Positions 1-13,220 of a stretch of DNA of 64,000 nt are shown piece by piece. The first letter of the stretch is position 1; each line of letters opens with the position of its first letter. Position numbers and translations under genes: made by a program. Below the pieces are notes generated by a model that was not told where the DNA came from, searched no databases, and was given only the letters and a program-made list of their open reading frames with translations. Source of the stretch: Poronia punctata (lineage: Eukaryota > Ascomycota > Sordariomycetes > Xylariales > Xylariaceae); the NCBI GenBank assembly GCA_022579005.1, contig MU401613.1:1-64000 (forward strand). Direction: 5' to 3'.

Positions 1-1185
1 GTTTAAATAATAATACTTAAAATATAAAATATTTTTTATATTTAAAGTAGTGTTTATTTAGCAAATTTATATATTATACTAGTATATTTATTATAGTATA
101 TAGTTTAACTATTATATTAGTTTATATAGTAACTTTTTATTTTAATAATATATATTTATAAAAAATAATTATAAGTATTGCTATTTTAGCTACTAAGTTT
201 ATATATAGTTATTATTTAAGTATATATAATATAATGCTATGTTTATAAAACTATAATATACTTAAAAAAATTCTTAGTTTTAAGTTTTAATATAGCTATG
301 CTATTATTTTAATATATACTTTTAGCTTTATACTAGTTTGTAATAGTATTAAAAAAATTGCTATCTTATTTAGTTTAATTATATTTTTTATTTTTTTAAA
401 TAGCATTAGTTAAAGTGCTTAATAAACTTTATATAGTACTTTTACTTTATTAAAAAACTATTTACTTACTATTATATTTAACTCTTTTAAATTTGCATAT
501 ATTATAAATATATTATGTTAACTTTTAAATTTAGCTAATAATTTAATATATATATACTTAAAAAGAATTTTTTAACTTAATATTGTTTTTAGCTTTGCGT
601 TAATAATTACCTTTTTATATAAAGCGTAATTATTGTTTATATAAAAAATTTTACTTAATGCTGCTATTAAGTTAGTAAAATCTTTAAAATAGTTTTTAAC
701 TATTAGCTTATAGTATAATAATAATTGTTTTATATTTTAATAACAAAAATTTTCTATTATATGCTTTATATACTAGTTTTTTAAAAAAAACATTATTTAA
801 TATTTTTTATAAGTACGTTTATATTTTAGTGCAAGCGCTAGTTTACTAATAATTATAAAGACTAATAAATAGTTATTAATATTTTAATTGCTATTTAGCA
901 ATATATAAACTTTATTTTTATTATTTAAAATCTTTTTTAAAAAGAAGTAGCTATTTTATTTTAATTTGTTTTTTTTTTTAATTTTTATTTTCTTTATTAT
1001 ATGCTACGTATACTTTGTTAACTTATTATTTGCTTTAAGTGTTTTATTATTTTAGTTGTTTAACTTAATAGTTAAATTTACATTTTTAAAGAAATTGTTT
1101 ATTTTATAGTTTATAAAATTAATTAAAAGTTTGTTTTTTATTATAGCAATTATTATAATTATATAGCTTATTTTAGTTATATTAG

Positions 1186-1233
1186 TTATTATAATTATTA
1201 TAATTGTTATAATTATTATAATTATTATAATTG
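1186..1233. repeat. ATTATAATT-type microsatellite
   Basis: Imperfect tandem copies of a 9-base AT unit (attataatt and close variants) inside the AT-rich block. Probably simple slippage in low-complexity DNA; no function is suggested. Confidence 0.6.
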
Positions 1234-3800
1234 TTTTTATTATATAACTTGTTTGTTTAGCTTTAATAGTTGCTATAATTATTATATTTTTAATATATAT
1301 TCTTTTATTATTTTTTTAAAATATTATTATATTAAGCTGCATATATATAGCTAAGCGTTAAAATTATATTAAAGCTACTTAATAGCTTTTAATTAATTAT
1401 TATTAAAAAAAATAATATAATTGTTTATTTATATATTGTTGCTTTTTTTTTTAAATAATTAAAGTATTTATAAAATACTATATTTAGTTTTAGTTTAATA
1501 ACTAGTTACTATAAAAATAAGTAAATTATATTATAAACTTGTATTAATTACTAAATAAGTGTTTTAAAACCTAACGCTTTTATATATTTAGTAATTTTAG
1601 CTACTTATAATTAAATTAATATACTATTTTAAAGTTAGTTTGTTTTAAATATATTATTTAAATTTTAAAGTGCTGCAAGAGCATTTGCTAAAAGCATTTA
1701 AAATTTATTTTAAAGTTTTTTTAATATAATTGCATTATTTGCTAGCATTATTTTTTAAAAATCTAGTTTGCATTTTTTTGCTTACTATGCTTGTATATTT
1801 TCTTAAAGTAGTTATAAGAAATTTTTTTAAATAATTATAGCTTTTGCTAGATTTTTTAAATATTTTTTAATACTATTTTTAAATAGTAGCACATTATGCT
1901 AATAAGTGTTTATACTAACTATAATATAATCTTTTTAACTAAATAATATATTAATATTAAAGTTAAAGTAACTAACTTATTAGATTTTCTAGCTATGCAA
2001 CTTATTATTATTATTGCTAGGCTATGCTTAATTATTAAAAAACTTAAGTGTTTTTGTTATTATAGCTATTATTTTAGTTATTTTAGCTAAATTAAAAAGT
2101 GCTAAAGTAGCTAGTTAGTTTACTATATTGCTATTAAGTTAAAGTTATAATTTTTATTAAACTATTAATAATTTTAGTTATTATATTAGCTTAATAAGTA
2201 GTTATTTTTAAAGTTTTGCAAACTTCTTTGCTAGTAGTAATATAGCTATAATGTTAATAAAATAAAAAGCTAACGTTTAATAAAATAGGTTTAGTGCTAA
2301 TAAAGTATTTAAGCTATTATTTAATAAGGTTTTATTAAAGTTAAAAATAAGTAGTTTTTTTTTAAAAAAAATATATTATTTATTTAATAAGTTATTATTA
2401 AGATTTTTATATGTTTATAATACCTAGTTATATAGTTTATTAACTTTAAACTTATAAGCTTATTTGTTTACTTGCTAACTTACTAAATATAGTAAAAAAG
2501 CAAATGTTTATTTATTATTTTTTATAAAAGGCATTAGTTTAAATTTAAGTTTTAAGTATTTATTTACTATACTTTTAAAATATTTTGTTTTTAAGTTAAG
2601 CTTAGCTTAGTTAATACTTTAATTTTTAATATTTTTTAAAAATTTGTTAACAGCAATATATTATTTAATTATATTAATATTTTTGCTATTTATATAGTTT
2701 AAAGTATATAGCGCCTACTAAAATATTTTAACAGTTTATTTATTTTAATAATATATAGCGCTTACTAGTTTTTAAAGTATTTTTTTAAATAAAAGTAAAA
2801 TTAAAAGCTTTTTTCTTTATTTTTTAATTTATATAACGTAGTAAATTATTATAAATAAAGAATTGCAAAAAAAAAAAGAAAGTAAGCTGCAAAAAACAAA
2901 ATAAACAATTAAATTAAAGTATATTTTTTATAATGCTATAATTAAAGCGTTAAAATATTGTTATAATTTTTAGATTTAGTGTTTTTATAGTTTAGTCGAT
3001 TTTTTATTATATTAACTAATTTACTTTAGTTTTTTTAAAAAAAATATACTATAAAGATCTTATTTTCTATATAATAGTTATAGTTATAGTGCAGCTAACT
3101 AAGCAGTATTGCTAGCTACTATTTTAATAGCATTAAGTTAGTATAATAAAATAAAAATAAATTAACTAGAGTAGAAGCAAGGTTTAAATAATTTTTTAAA
3201 TTAATTTATGCTATGTTTGTAAACTAATAAGGTTATGTAATAAAGTTACGTAACGTATCTATATAATGCATCTTTATAATGCACATAACATCTAAGTACT
3301 AAATGTTTTATATTTTATAATTTTAGTATAAAATACTTTATAAAATAAGCTTTTTTTTTATACTTTTATACTAATATTATACTAAAAAATAAAAACCTTA
3401 AGTGCTTGCTAAGATTTTATATATAACTAATAACTATTTAAATGCTGCTAACTTTAGCATTTTATAAAAATATGCGCTATTTTGTTTTTTTTATAGCTAC
3501 TATATTTAATACTAACGTAATAAACCTTATAATGTCTTTTTAAAGCTTAAAATAAGCCTTGTTAATTAGATTTTTATTTATAATAACTATATTTTTATTA
3601 TTTTGTTTTTAGTTACTATTTTTAATAAAAAAAATAAAATACTTAATTTTTTTAAAGTTTATTATAAGTATAATAACCTTTTTATTATTAGTATTAATGC
3701 TATTTTGCTTAAAAAGCTTTATATTATATATTTAAGTTTACTTAAATATATATAAGTTAATTAGCAGGTTAAATACTTATAAAAAAATCTTAAACAATAA

Positions 3801-3988
3801 TAAAATTTAAAAAAAAATAAAAGTATATTTTTTTTTATATATAAAATCTTAAAATATAAAAGCTAATAAAATGCTTAAGCTAGTTATAGTAGTAAAATTT
3901 TAAAAAAAACAAAAATATGTTCTTTTTTATATATAAAATCTTAAAAAATATAAAAGCTAATAAGTTATACAATACTTAAGCTAATTAT
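3801..3988. repeat. Tandem duplication of about 93 bp in the AT-rich block
   Basis: Two adjacent stretches, about 3801-3891 and 3892-3988, share the same order of words: taaaattt, an A run, a T run, atataaaatctt, ataaaagctaata, cttaagct. They differ by small indels and base changes, so the duplication is old. Its origin is unknown. Confidence 0.55.
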
Positions 3989-4650
3989 ATAAATATAATT
4001 AAAAAAAAATATAATAGCTATTATTACTTATATTAGCTATAAAATAATATATAAAAGCAATAGTGCAACTATTAATAATAAAACTATAATATAGTCTTAG
4101 CTAGCAAAAGTACTTTTTTTAAATAATGTTAACTTTTTTGCTTAACTTAGCAAATGCTAATATTTAAAAATAGCTTATATATTATACTTTTTTTTTAATT
4201 TACATTATATAAGTATACTAGCTAAGCTATACTTTTAATTAATTATTTTTATAAGCGCTTAACTTTTAACTATATTTAATAAGTATTTTTAATTAATTTA
4301 AATAGTTATAATAGTTATAATATATTAATAAAATAAAAATAGTTATAATAAATTAATTAATTAAATAAAAATAATTATAATAAATTAATTAATAAGACTA
4401 GTAGCACTAAAATTAATTATAAGTAGTAAAAATAAAAATAGTAGCAAAAAAATTAACTACAAAGTAGTAAAAATAAAAATAAAAATAAAGTAGTAGTAAT
4501 AAAAAGTACTTTTATAAATACATAAAAGTTTAAAAGTATTTTTTAACAAATTAATTAAAAATTTAACTACAATATTCTAGCGCTTTAATTATAAATTTAT
4601 AATAAGTACAGTAAACAATTTATAGCGCACTTTTTTTAAAGACTTGCAAA

Positions 4651-5121
4651 GCTTGTTTAATTTACAAGGCTTGTTAGCCTTGCGCAAAGCTTGTAACCTA
4701 TGTTACCTTTACAAACCTAGGTAGGCTTGCTGTACTATAACCCTTGCGCAAGCCTTGTTAGCCAGCCAGGACTCCCGCTAAGGTAGTATCTAGGTACATT
4801 ACATACTATGCTACAGCTACCTAGACCACTGGCACCTAATATTACATACTTATTCCAGCACTGATATATTAGGCAACTTACCTTTATACACATCTTCTCA
4901 CCTCATACAAAAGTGCATCTTTGTAAACATGAGAGCTACGTATTGTCATCCCCCCTTACGTGCTCCTTATGCTTCAACATGTACAGTTTCATACATATAA
5001 AATAGGAAATATAATATTTTACACATGAGAATGTCCTTCATCTGCATACCTGCATTGCCTTTACGACAACTCCGCATCGAACACCTCCTACCGTGACGGA
5101 CCCGTGTCGGCCATCATCACC
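4651..5121. other. Boundary of the AT-rich block and 5' region of the DDHD phospholipase gene
   Basis: Composition changes here from RIP-type AT-rich to ordinary. Around 4660-4770 the words cttgttagcc and cttgcgcaa recur in different order, a small decayed repeat at the edge of the block. The rest is the likely promoter and 5' leader of the gene starting at 5122. I see no clear TATA box. Confidence 0.5.
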
Positions 5122-8100
5122 ATGTCCCCTAACATGTCAAGCTATTACTATTCGGGGCAATATCTAGGACCACCACCACGGCACAACTTTGGTTTACAGT
5201 GTCGCTTAGCACCGGTTAAGCACCGATTCCCGGCCGACCCGACCAGAGAGGACATCCCTCCTGTCAAGGCCCAGTTCTTCTACTGCTCTCCAACCCCCAT
5301 CGACGACCCTCTCTCGGCCATTGCGGCTCCACCCGACACGAGGTCCACGAGGGCTGCGCTTCAACCGTTTTCTCCGGGAGACAATAATGCTCTGGAGACC
5401 GCCTGGCTTAGCCTTGCCACAGACGACTACCAGCAGAATCATGATTGCGCGTACCGGCAAAAGACCCCGAGCCCGTCCCTCGAAAGGGCCAACAAGGAGA
5501 GGATCGCTGTTATTGCACGCCATTTTGCCTTGAAACATGCCGCTAAACATACACGCGACGGCTATGCGCGGGACTCGGAGTTTCCCGTGGACAGGACGGC
5601 GCCCTCCATCGACGGCAGTCTTCCTCTATGCTGTCCAGAGCTTCTCGTTGAAGTGGGCCTTGCCTTGCGTAACTCGTTTTGCGCCGTAGCTAGACGAAAG
5701 CAGGACATGTTGACAACTGAATCCGTCGCTCAGATGGTTATGGCGGAGATGCAGAGCATGCGGACCGACTCTTCTGCCGTCGTTCCAGAAACGCGTAAGA
5801 AATCGAACAGTGTGTCTGGGGGGCTTGTAGAGTCCAAGTACGACTCTCCCGGGCCCTCCCGCGGCGGAATCGACACATTCGGTTCTGCAAAGGCATCGCT
5901 TCCGAACGATGGCATAACAGGGAAGCCATTTGTACGGGTAGGTACGCCCGAGGCTACCACAGTCCCCACGTCTTCGTTTCCACGGACGCCTGCGTTCCCA
6001 CCACCGACTCCCACGCCGGACGAGAAACGACCAACACAACCCTCACATGAAGCGAGACCGTCGTCCACCGAACTAGACGATACACCGGGACTGAAATCGG
6101 TTGAGGTACCAGTTGGTGTATCTAGATTGCGTACGTTGCACCCTCTGAATGCGTCTATCTGCCCCAGTCGACCATGCTATCTACAGTATAATACGGTGTT
6201 AACATGGAGCAATAGATATGGTCACTCTCCCCGCTTTGCAGATGAAACCCATATACTGGTCGCCGGTCAACGACCTCGCTACTGTGCTTCGAGCTACCTG
6301 GTTCTATCGGTTGGTAACCTTCCGAGAATGGGGCTTAGCGGTATCCCCCGCCAACAGACAGGATGCCGCTGACTTTTCCATAGAGACGATATGAGGCCCA
6401 TCGATCCCGGTGTGGCCAATCAGCTCGAGGCCGGCTACCGGGAATTAAAGCCCCATGCGGAGACTTGGAAAGACGAACTCAGGTGTGCCGTCGAGGTCGG
6501 CCCGTTGGGAGAAGAAAAGGTATCGCATCCCCTCTGGCCAAGCCCGCCGACCTCGTCTAGTAAGAAAGCGGCCGAGTCGGACCTGGCCGAGCCCCTCGTA
6601 TCCAACGATCCGTTCTGCGCCGCCCGCTGTTTCCGTGGTGAGGCGGCAGCGGAGGGCAGTATACTCCCCAGTGCCAACCAAGGTAACTCTTCTCCGCTTC
6701 CCTCTCAGAAGAAGTTTGAACATTACCACGTCATCTACAAGGATGAGAAGAACGCATTTTTGTTAAAGCCGAGCTTGAAACCCTCGGGATATTACGGTCG
6801 TCGACCTGTAGCCAAGATCGTACGGGGCATGACCATCGGCGTTCCCGTCGTACGAGGCTTCAATTACGAGGTGTGGAAGAGCAAGCATCAGAAGAGACAG
6901 ACGCACCAGCAGATGGTCTCGCAGGGGCAGCCCTTATCCGGCAACGATGACGGAGGGATGCGCAGCGACGATATCTGTCCGGCCTGTAAGGCGGAGAAGG
7001 AACGTAGCCGGGTGACCGAGTAAGATATGCTGAGTCTATGCCTCTCTCTTTCTCCTGTCTCCCTGCTCTCACACCACTCCCCAGCCTTGCGTCGTCTGTG
7101 ACGCGACGCCAAAGGCCTACAATAATTTGGATGAACCGCCCCCTCAGGAACGCTGGCTAACCGGGCTTTGGCCCTCGCATAGTCTCGTCCTGGTCGTTCA
7201 CGGCATCGGCCAGAAGCTTGCTGAGCGCGTGGAAAACTACCATTTTACCCACTATATCAATGCATTCAGGCGGGCCATGAATGTAGAGTTGAACAATAAC
7301 GCCGTGAGAGCGGTTCTGCGCGATGAACAGAATGGCATAATGGTTTTGCCCATCAACTGGCGACAGGACCTCTCGCTAGAGGACGGCGGGCCGATGGGGG
7401 GAGAGGACAAGGCCAAGTATGCCGGGCAGCCCTTTAGCCTCAAAGACATCGAGCCCAAAACGATTCCGGCTGTGCGCACGATGATCTCAGACGTCATGTT
7501 TGATGTTCCTTTCTACATGTCGAATCACAAGCCCAAGATGGTCGCCGCACTCGTGGGCGAGGCCAACCGTGTCTATAGGCTATGGTGTCGAAACAACCCA
7601 GGCTTCTCGCAAAGTGGCCGGGTCCATCTGATCGGCCACTCGTTGGGTAGCGTCATGTCGGTCGAGGTCCTGTCACGGCAGCCGACGAATCCCCCCGTCC
7701 TTGACCCGGCCAGGCCGCTCCAGACCAACTTTTTCGAATTCGACACGAAGAATCTGTTTCTTCTCGGCAGCCCGGTCGCGTTCTTCCTACTGCTCGAACG
7801 GGGCGCCTTGCTGCCGAGGCGGGGGCGGCACAAGGCCGGGGCCGACACGACTGATATAGTGTCGGGCGACGTGGTCGGAGAGGCCGGCCAGTTCGGCTGC
7901 TTGGCCGTCGACAATATCTACAACATCATGGCGCGTGAAGATCCGGTGGCGTACCTACTCAACGGCACGATCGATCCCAAGTACGCATCCGGCTTGAAGA
8001 CGGCCTACGTGCCCAGCGCCACCCCGTCGTTGCTGCAGTCGGTGGGGAGTGCCATGCTAGGTCTAGTGCCGGGCGCAACGTCGACTCCTCCCGGCGCTCC

Positions 8101-8437
8101 TGGGGCTCCGTATGCAGCACTGGCGAAGCCGCCAGCGGTGCGTCTGCCGTCGCAGCTCGAGCTCGAGGTACACGACTTCTCGCGCGAGGAGATTGCCGAG
8201 AGGAAGGCTCTACTACTCAACGACAACGGACAGATAGACTATTTCCTCAAGTCGGGTGGCGGTCCTCTGGAGCTTCAGTATCTAAATATGCTCAGTGCCC
8301 ATACGAGTTATTGGGTGAATCAGGACCTTATCCGCATGCTGTGCCAGGAGATTGGGCGCAAACCAGGCAAGGAGAATACTCTACCGGCACTCAGGGCCGT
8401 CAAGACAACAAAACGCGCCGTTCCCACCTTTGGCTGA
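5122..8437 (+). CDS. DDHD-domain phospholipase (intracellular PA-PLA1 family)
   Basis: Predicted exons 5122-6130, 6216-6309, 6384-7019 and 7183-8437 give 997 residues. Each junction restores both frame and family sequence: GVSRLH into the MKPIYWSPVND segment, WFYR into DDM, and SRVTD into LVLVVHGIGQ. The last intron has a gctaac branch site 22 nt before its acceptor. Family members hydrolyse phosphatidic acid or related phospholipids at intracellular membranes. The lipase nucleophile motif GHSLG lies near residues 731-735 (Ser733). The C-terminal DDHD domain spans about 763-970, including FLLGSPVAFF and the SAHTSYW histidine near 953. The N-terminal part (KAQFFYCSPTPIDDP, then a conserved helical stretch) fits the fungal family; residues about 220-330 are low-complexity and probably disordered. 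The first in-frame ATG is at 5122, with another at 5134. There is no signal peptide. Substrate preference cannot be read from sequence. Confidence 0.9.
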
Positions 8438-9302
8438 CATGTCTCGTCGACCTCCTCTCGCTTGGTAACAAGTTTTGGGGCGCTGACAGAGGGTTTTTAC
8501 TTGGTTCTTTATTCAATCAAGTAGAGGTAGGCAGCAAATATCCTCATCTGAAGCAAAGTACAATCTATCATGGATTCTGGTACTCGCGTGCCCACGCACT
8601 CTAGCCTTGCCTGCAAACTCGGGCAGTGTCCCCGTAGAATTGGACCAACTGGCTGGTCCCCTGAGCAAGGCTAGACAGAGGTATGGAGTTTTTTAAGCAA
8701 TAAGCACGGATGTCTTTCACTCTAACCTCTGTGGGGTAGTGCCTGGCGTGTGAACAAACACTATACATGTAAATGTCGGCCAGTGCTACTCCAGAGCACA
8801 CATGTGCGTATTAGGTATCTTCTGGTATATGTCCCAACTTACCTCTTTAAAGTGCTCCGATTTTTCCTTTTTCCCTCATCTTTCATGCAGAGCATGGTGC
8901 TCATACTCATCCGTCATCTATTGTCAACCCGCCTAGACCGGCTACCAACAAAAAGGGACGTCCTCGTCGGTCCAACCCCGGAAAGTACAGTTTGAGAAGG
9001 GACACCAATGGTATAATAGTATGTATAGATACACATAGCTCAAGATAGTCCACGTCACGTTTAACCCTTGCTTATTTATATATGGTAGTTGACTTGGTAG
9101 GTTAGGCTATTCGGTGGGTAGTCTACTTAATGTATGGATTCAGCGTCTTGTGCCGCCGTAGGACCGCTATCCCGTCCCCAAACTTGTGACTTGGGGTGGG
9201 AGATTATTCCTTCAGAAACGAACTGTGCCGCATTCTGGTCTGCACTCGGTAAGGAGGGTGGGATGCTTTGGTTGGTCGAAAGGCAGGCCGATGAGAGGCA
9301 AC

Positions 9303-9338
9303 GGCACAGCACAGCACAGCAGCACAGCAGCACAGCAC
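9303..9338. repeat. GCACA/GCAGCACA simple repeat
   Basis: Short tandem run of CAGCA-type units in gene-free DNA. About 80-190 bases further on (9420-9525) is a pyrimidine-rich tract of ATTCC and TTCTAC-like words. These runs create open frames of H/T/S/Y-rich low-complexity protein that I do not believe are translated. Confidence 0.7.
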
Positions 9339-11481
9339 GAACCGGGGAAAAACGAGCCCAGTGCTTGTTGCCCTTTCCACCCGAACTTCCTAGTATATAC
9401 CATACCTACCCTACACGCCTATTCCTACTATTCCTTCTACTTCCGTCCCATTCCTACGCCTGTCACTATCACTGTCACTGTTACTTCTACTTCTACTCCC
9501 ACTCTTATTCCTATTCCTATCCCTAGTGACAATCTACCCCTGAAATACCTAGGACTGTTCGGGGGTCCTTCCTGTGCAAGGCATCCTTTGAAATTTCTCG
9601 CTCTAGAGTCGTCTACCAGGTGGTTCAGCAAGTGGGCTCGGGCTTTACTTGACTTGGGTCGCAACTCTACACACCACGAGCCGGGATGAGGGGCTATCTC
9701 TAATGATGTTGGGTTAAGATTTGCCGCCAAATTGGAGCCAGGTAGGCTCCCCTCAAGCAATGCTCAGCTGTGCTCTCCGATCTGCCGTTTCACGTGGCCA
9801 AAGGTGCATGCGTCGGTGGCACATGCTGACTCTTTCTTTCTCTCTTCAATCTACGTGGAGAAGTTAACATGCTTTAGTTGGACCCTCGAGTCATACTCTT
9901 GAACGTGCAGGGACGAGGCGAAGACAAGGTTATTTATGTCGACTGTTGGGTTGCATGCGTCCATTTCCCATCCCATCATGCTCCAGAGCCATGGTGGACG
10001 ATGTGACCCAATGCATGGCTATTTAGGGGAACCTCGTGGAGGCCCTGTTTTGTGAGAATGGCGGGAATAAGCGTCAAGAGGGGGAATTCGTGCGATGTAC
10101 TGGATACCGAATATGCCAGTATCTACCTATCTAACCTAGGCCGTACAGGTACAGCAGTCTGTCCGCTCCCCAACAGGCTGGCGGCGATCCGTGACAGCGG
10201 AGAAAGGTGATGAGGAAATGTGGCCGAGGTGACTGTGACTGTGGGTGTGCGGGCCTTGTGGCCGATTCGATTCGTCCAATAGGGGCTTCTAGGTGAGTCA
10301 GTCTCCTTTCTCCCCTTGGGAGCCTCGTCGTGCACCAGTTCAGACCTGACACCCTGACTTGGCCTTGCTTTGACTCTAGGTCGGAGCGAGGACGTCCGGG
10401 CCGTGGTGAGAGACAACATGGTGAGCGTCGAATCTGCCCAAAGTTAAGCATCTCGTACCCGGGCCAAATAGGGGGGAAGCCTCCTTCACCGCCAAGTAGG
10501 CACGATGTGTACTTTCTCTTCATATATGTTTAAAGCCACGTAGAGTTGGACAGTATGAGGCAGACAAATACTTCCCGTGCCACACTCGACCCCTTTTAAT
10601 AAAATAATTGCCTCAAAAAAGGTGCTGGTAGGTTACCTACAAGTACATCATTTGTATTTTATAGCCACCTGTGGTCTGGGTGTCGCTGTTCATTTCTGTT
10701 CCACGATATTGCCACTGTGTCCCCGTGACTCCATCTTTAGTCTTTTATTCCCTTTATTTTTCTTGCTATCCCTGGAAGCAAGCGGATTGCAGAGGAGGAA
10801 GGGACCACCCGTGTACCGGGGCGTGATACCTACTCCTTGTAATCATACAACCAATACCTGTATGAACAGAAAAATAATAGTCAAGGTCCTGATCGACACT
10901 CTGTGCCATGGTGGTTTTTATCCTACTGCCTATCCTACTATTTTATCTTTCTTCCTTGTTTCTTCCTCCGGGTGTGAGTTGACTCAGTACGTGTAAACAG
11001 GCAGCAATGTGTTTTGTCCTACGCAGTAAGCTATGTATAGGTATGGCTTGTTATACTCGTATAAGTTAGGTACATGGGCGGTAATGTTTTTATAAGCCAT
11101 AGCTATATGCTAGGTAGCCGTGCTTGCCGACTCCTTGCCTACCCACCTAATCAATCAAGTTGCTCTTGATTTTTGACAATACCTACCTAGGTTACAGCAT
11201 ACTTTGCATGTCAAGACCAGCTTACTCAGGCCAACCCAGATATTTTAAGAGGACCGACATTATTAAGGCTGCCTTCCGAGCCCGCCTCCTCCCCGTGAAC
11301 CCTTTCTGTAAAGAAAAAGAAACCCCGATTTTGGATTTTGCAGGTTAGAATCTGGAATACCGTGACCCACGTAGGTTAGCTGAAGGCTGAATACCAGGAG
11401 ATACTGTGATCTTAGGCGTAGTGGGCGCTTAATTGTCACAGCAGAGGAATACAAATACTGCGTGTAGGCACTTTTGCCCAC

Positions 11482-11617
11482 GGGGGGGGGGGGGGGGGGG
11501 GGGGGGGTGATTTGGCCACGAATGGGTTTAGGTGGTGTTTAGTTTGGGGGGGGGTGGGAGAGTTTTGTTAGGTGTTTGGGTTATGTAACAGGTGNNNNNN
11601 NNNNCCCCCCCCCCCCC

Positions 11618-11659
<42 letters not shown>

Positions 11660-11705
11660 CCCCCCCCCCCCCCCCCCCCCCGCGCCCCCCCCCCCGCCGC
11701 CCGCG
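11482..11705. other. Assembly gap flanked by poly-G and poly-C runs (probable sequencing artefact)
   Basis: A run of 26 G (11482-11507) and further G/T-rich sequence precede a gap of 10 N (11595-11604). Then comes about 100 bases that are nearly all C (11605-11705). Poly-G on one side of a gap and poly-C on the other is what two-colour sequencers give when no-signal cycles are called as G on reads from both strands. The true sequence is probably missing or much shorter, and open frames across it (proline-rich) are not real. Confidence 0.7.
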
Positions 11706-13150
11706 CTTATGGGACCACTCAGGTCGATCGTTCGTTGGAAGATTCGAGGGCTTGTCTACCTTATTTTATGCTCTTTCTCTCTCTAACCTGGTCTGGGCTA
11801 GGCCCTCTATCTAGGTTAGACTAGACTAGATTAAACGGTTGGCTACTTTTCCGGTCAGGGACCGAATGCATGGAACTCTTGTCTCAGCACAGACGCCTAT
11901 GAATCGACAGCAGAGTTTCTTAATTTAGATTAGTTGGGTCTACGTACGTAATACGTACCTAACGTCTCTAGTTGGAGGACCAGGCATAATCACGGCCGGG
12001 CCATTTCACCGGCGCGGCTTGGCGGATCCGAGGCGTAAAGGTGCATAAACATACACGGTAGGTAGTCTAATAAAACCTGGTATTTCATGTCTCGTGGAGA
12101 CAGAGACGGCTGTTGGCTGGCTTCTCTAAACATGGCTTTTAGTCGGGAGGTATACGTCATGTTTGGTGTATGGACATATACGTCTGTACGAAAATGTGTA
12201 AGGACAGGCATTTGGAATCCGAATATGTGTAACCGTTAGAACTTTGGCATCGGGGCGGGACCATATACGCAGAAAAGAGAGACGAAACCAATCGAACTAC
12301 CAACCACCCAGTTCTGACCAGGTTTCTATCGTACCTTTCTCTAGGGACCCGTCCATCCGTCCACCCGTTCGTCTGATTGATAGTTTGATTTGTTTGGTCA
12401 CTTTATTCGTCTTCGCGTTTCATCATTACCAGAGGGCTGGCTGGGCCTTGAGATCAACCGCTTCTCGAGGTTCGTTCCGTTCCGAGAAAGCCTTCTACAA
12501 AGACGGTTTTGCGACATTTCCGGGTGGTGAAGATTGGGTTCCCAGCGCGAAATGTCGGAGCATATGGATGATATAAAAAAGGGACCAACAAGCACCTTTA
12601 TTGGGGAGCTGGGACCTTTTGCTGCAGAGCTTCCGTCGTCCTTGTGTCTACCTTGGACTGACTGGTCCCCTTTACGTGTTTCTACAAGGTACTCGAGGTT
12701 ACCTTGGATATATGTAGGTCTATATGTACCCTGGTTGCTTAGCGTGTAGTATAATGTTTCACGTCGTACAGACAAGATTGAGTTGGAATGCAAGCCGACA
12801 CACTTTGTTGAGCCAATACATACATACAGATGTTAGAGGTCGTGTATGTGTAGGTACTCGTAGATAACCACACAAAGCTGTATGTACCGGTGTTGCGCTC
12901 TGTTCGGACATGGGGGAAACTGCCATATAAAAATTGCCATGTTCACCGCAAGTATCGATGGGAACGAGGGTTCTAAAGACTCTGGTGTTACCAGGGATCA
13001 GCTGTGCAAGTTCTGATTGGCTATATAGCGGTATGAAGCGGAGGAAGCTGAAGTAAAGAGCCAATCAGGTCTTGTAACACAAACCCATCCAGAGCACAAG
13101 TACCTAAATCTTAAGCTGACCGCTCTTCTTGGCCGAAAAGGTCGGCTGGG

Positions 13151-13220
13151 GCAAGATGGGGCAAGATGGGGCAAGATGGGGCAAGATGGGGCAAGATGGG
13201 GCAAGATGGGGCAAGATGGG
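13151..13220. repeat. 10-bp minisatellite, seven perfect copies
   Basis: The unit gcaagatggg is repeated seven times without a mismatch, and GGG lies just before the first copy. The perfection suggests recent expansion. On the opposite strand it gives an open frame of repeating H-L-A-P-S-C-P-I-L-P, which is an artefact of the repeat. It could serve as a strain-typing marker. Confidence 0.9.

Larger units (their letters stand above)
1..4650. repeat. AT-rich, RIP-type degenerate repeat block (left)
   Basis: This stretch is almost entirely A and T, with stop codons in every frame and no open reading frame of useful length. The few remaining C and G bases sit mostly in GCT/AGC, ACT and ACG contexts, while CA/TG pairs are scarce outside GCA/TGC. 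That pattern is expected from repeat-induced point mutation, the fungal process that turns CpA into TpA in duplicated DNA, so I infer a graveyard of old transposons. I cannot recognise element boundaries here. The block runs off the left edge of the window and fades into normal composition between about 4620 and 4800. Confidence 0.85.

Noticed and set aside
9134..9689. Open frames of 130 and 167 codons on the plus strand
   Set aside because: They are built from simple repeats (CAGCA units, pyrimidine-rich ATTCC runs), overlap in two frames and show no domain.
11572..11824. Proline-rich open frames across the N gap
   Set aside because: They arise from the poly-C run beside the gap, which is probably artefactual.
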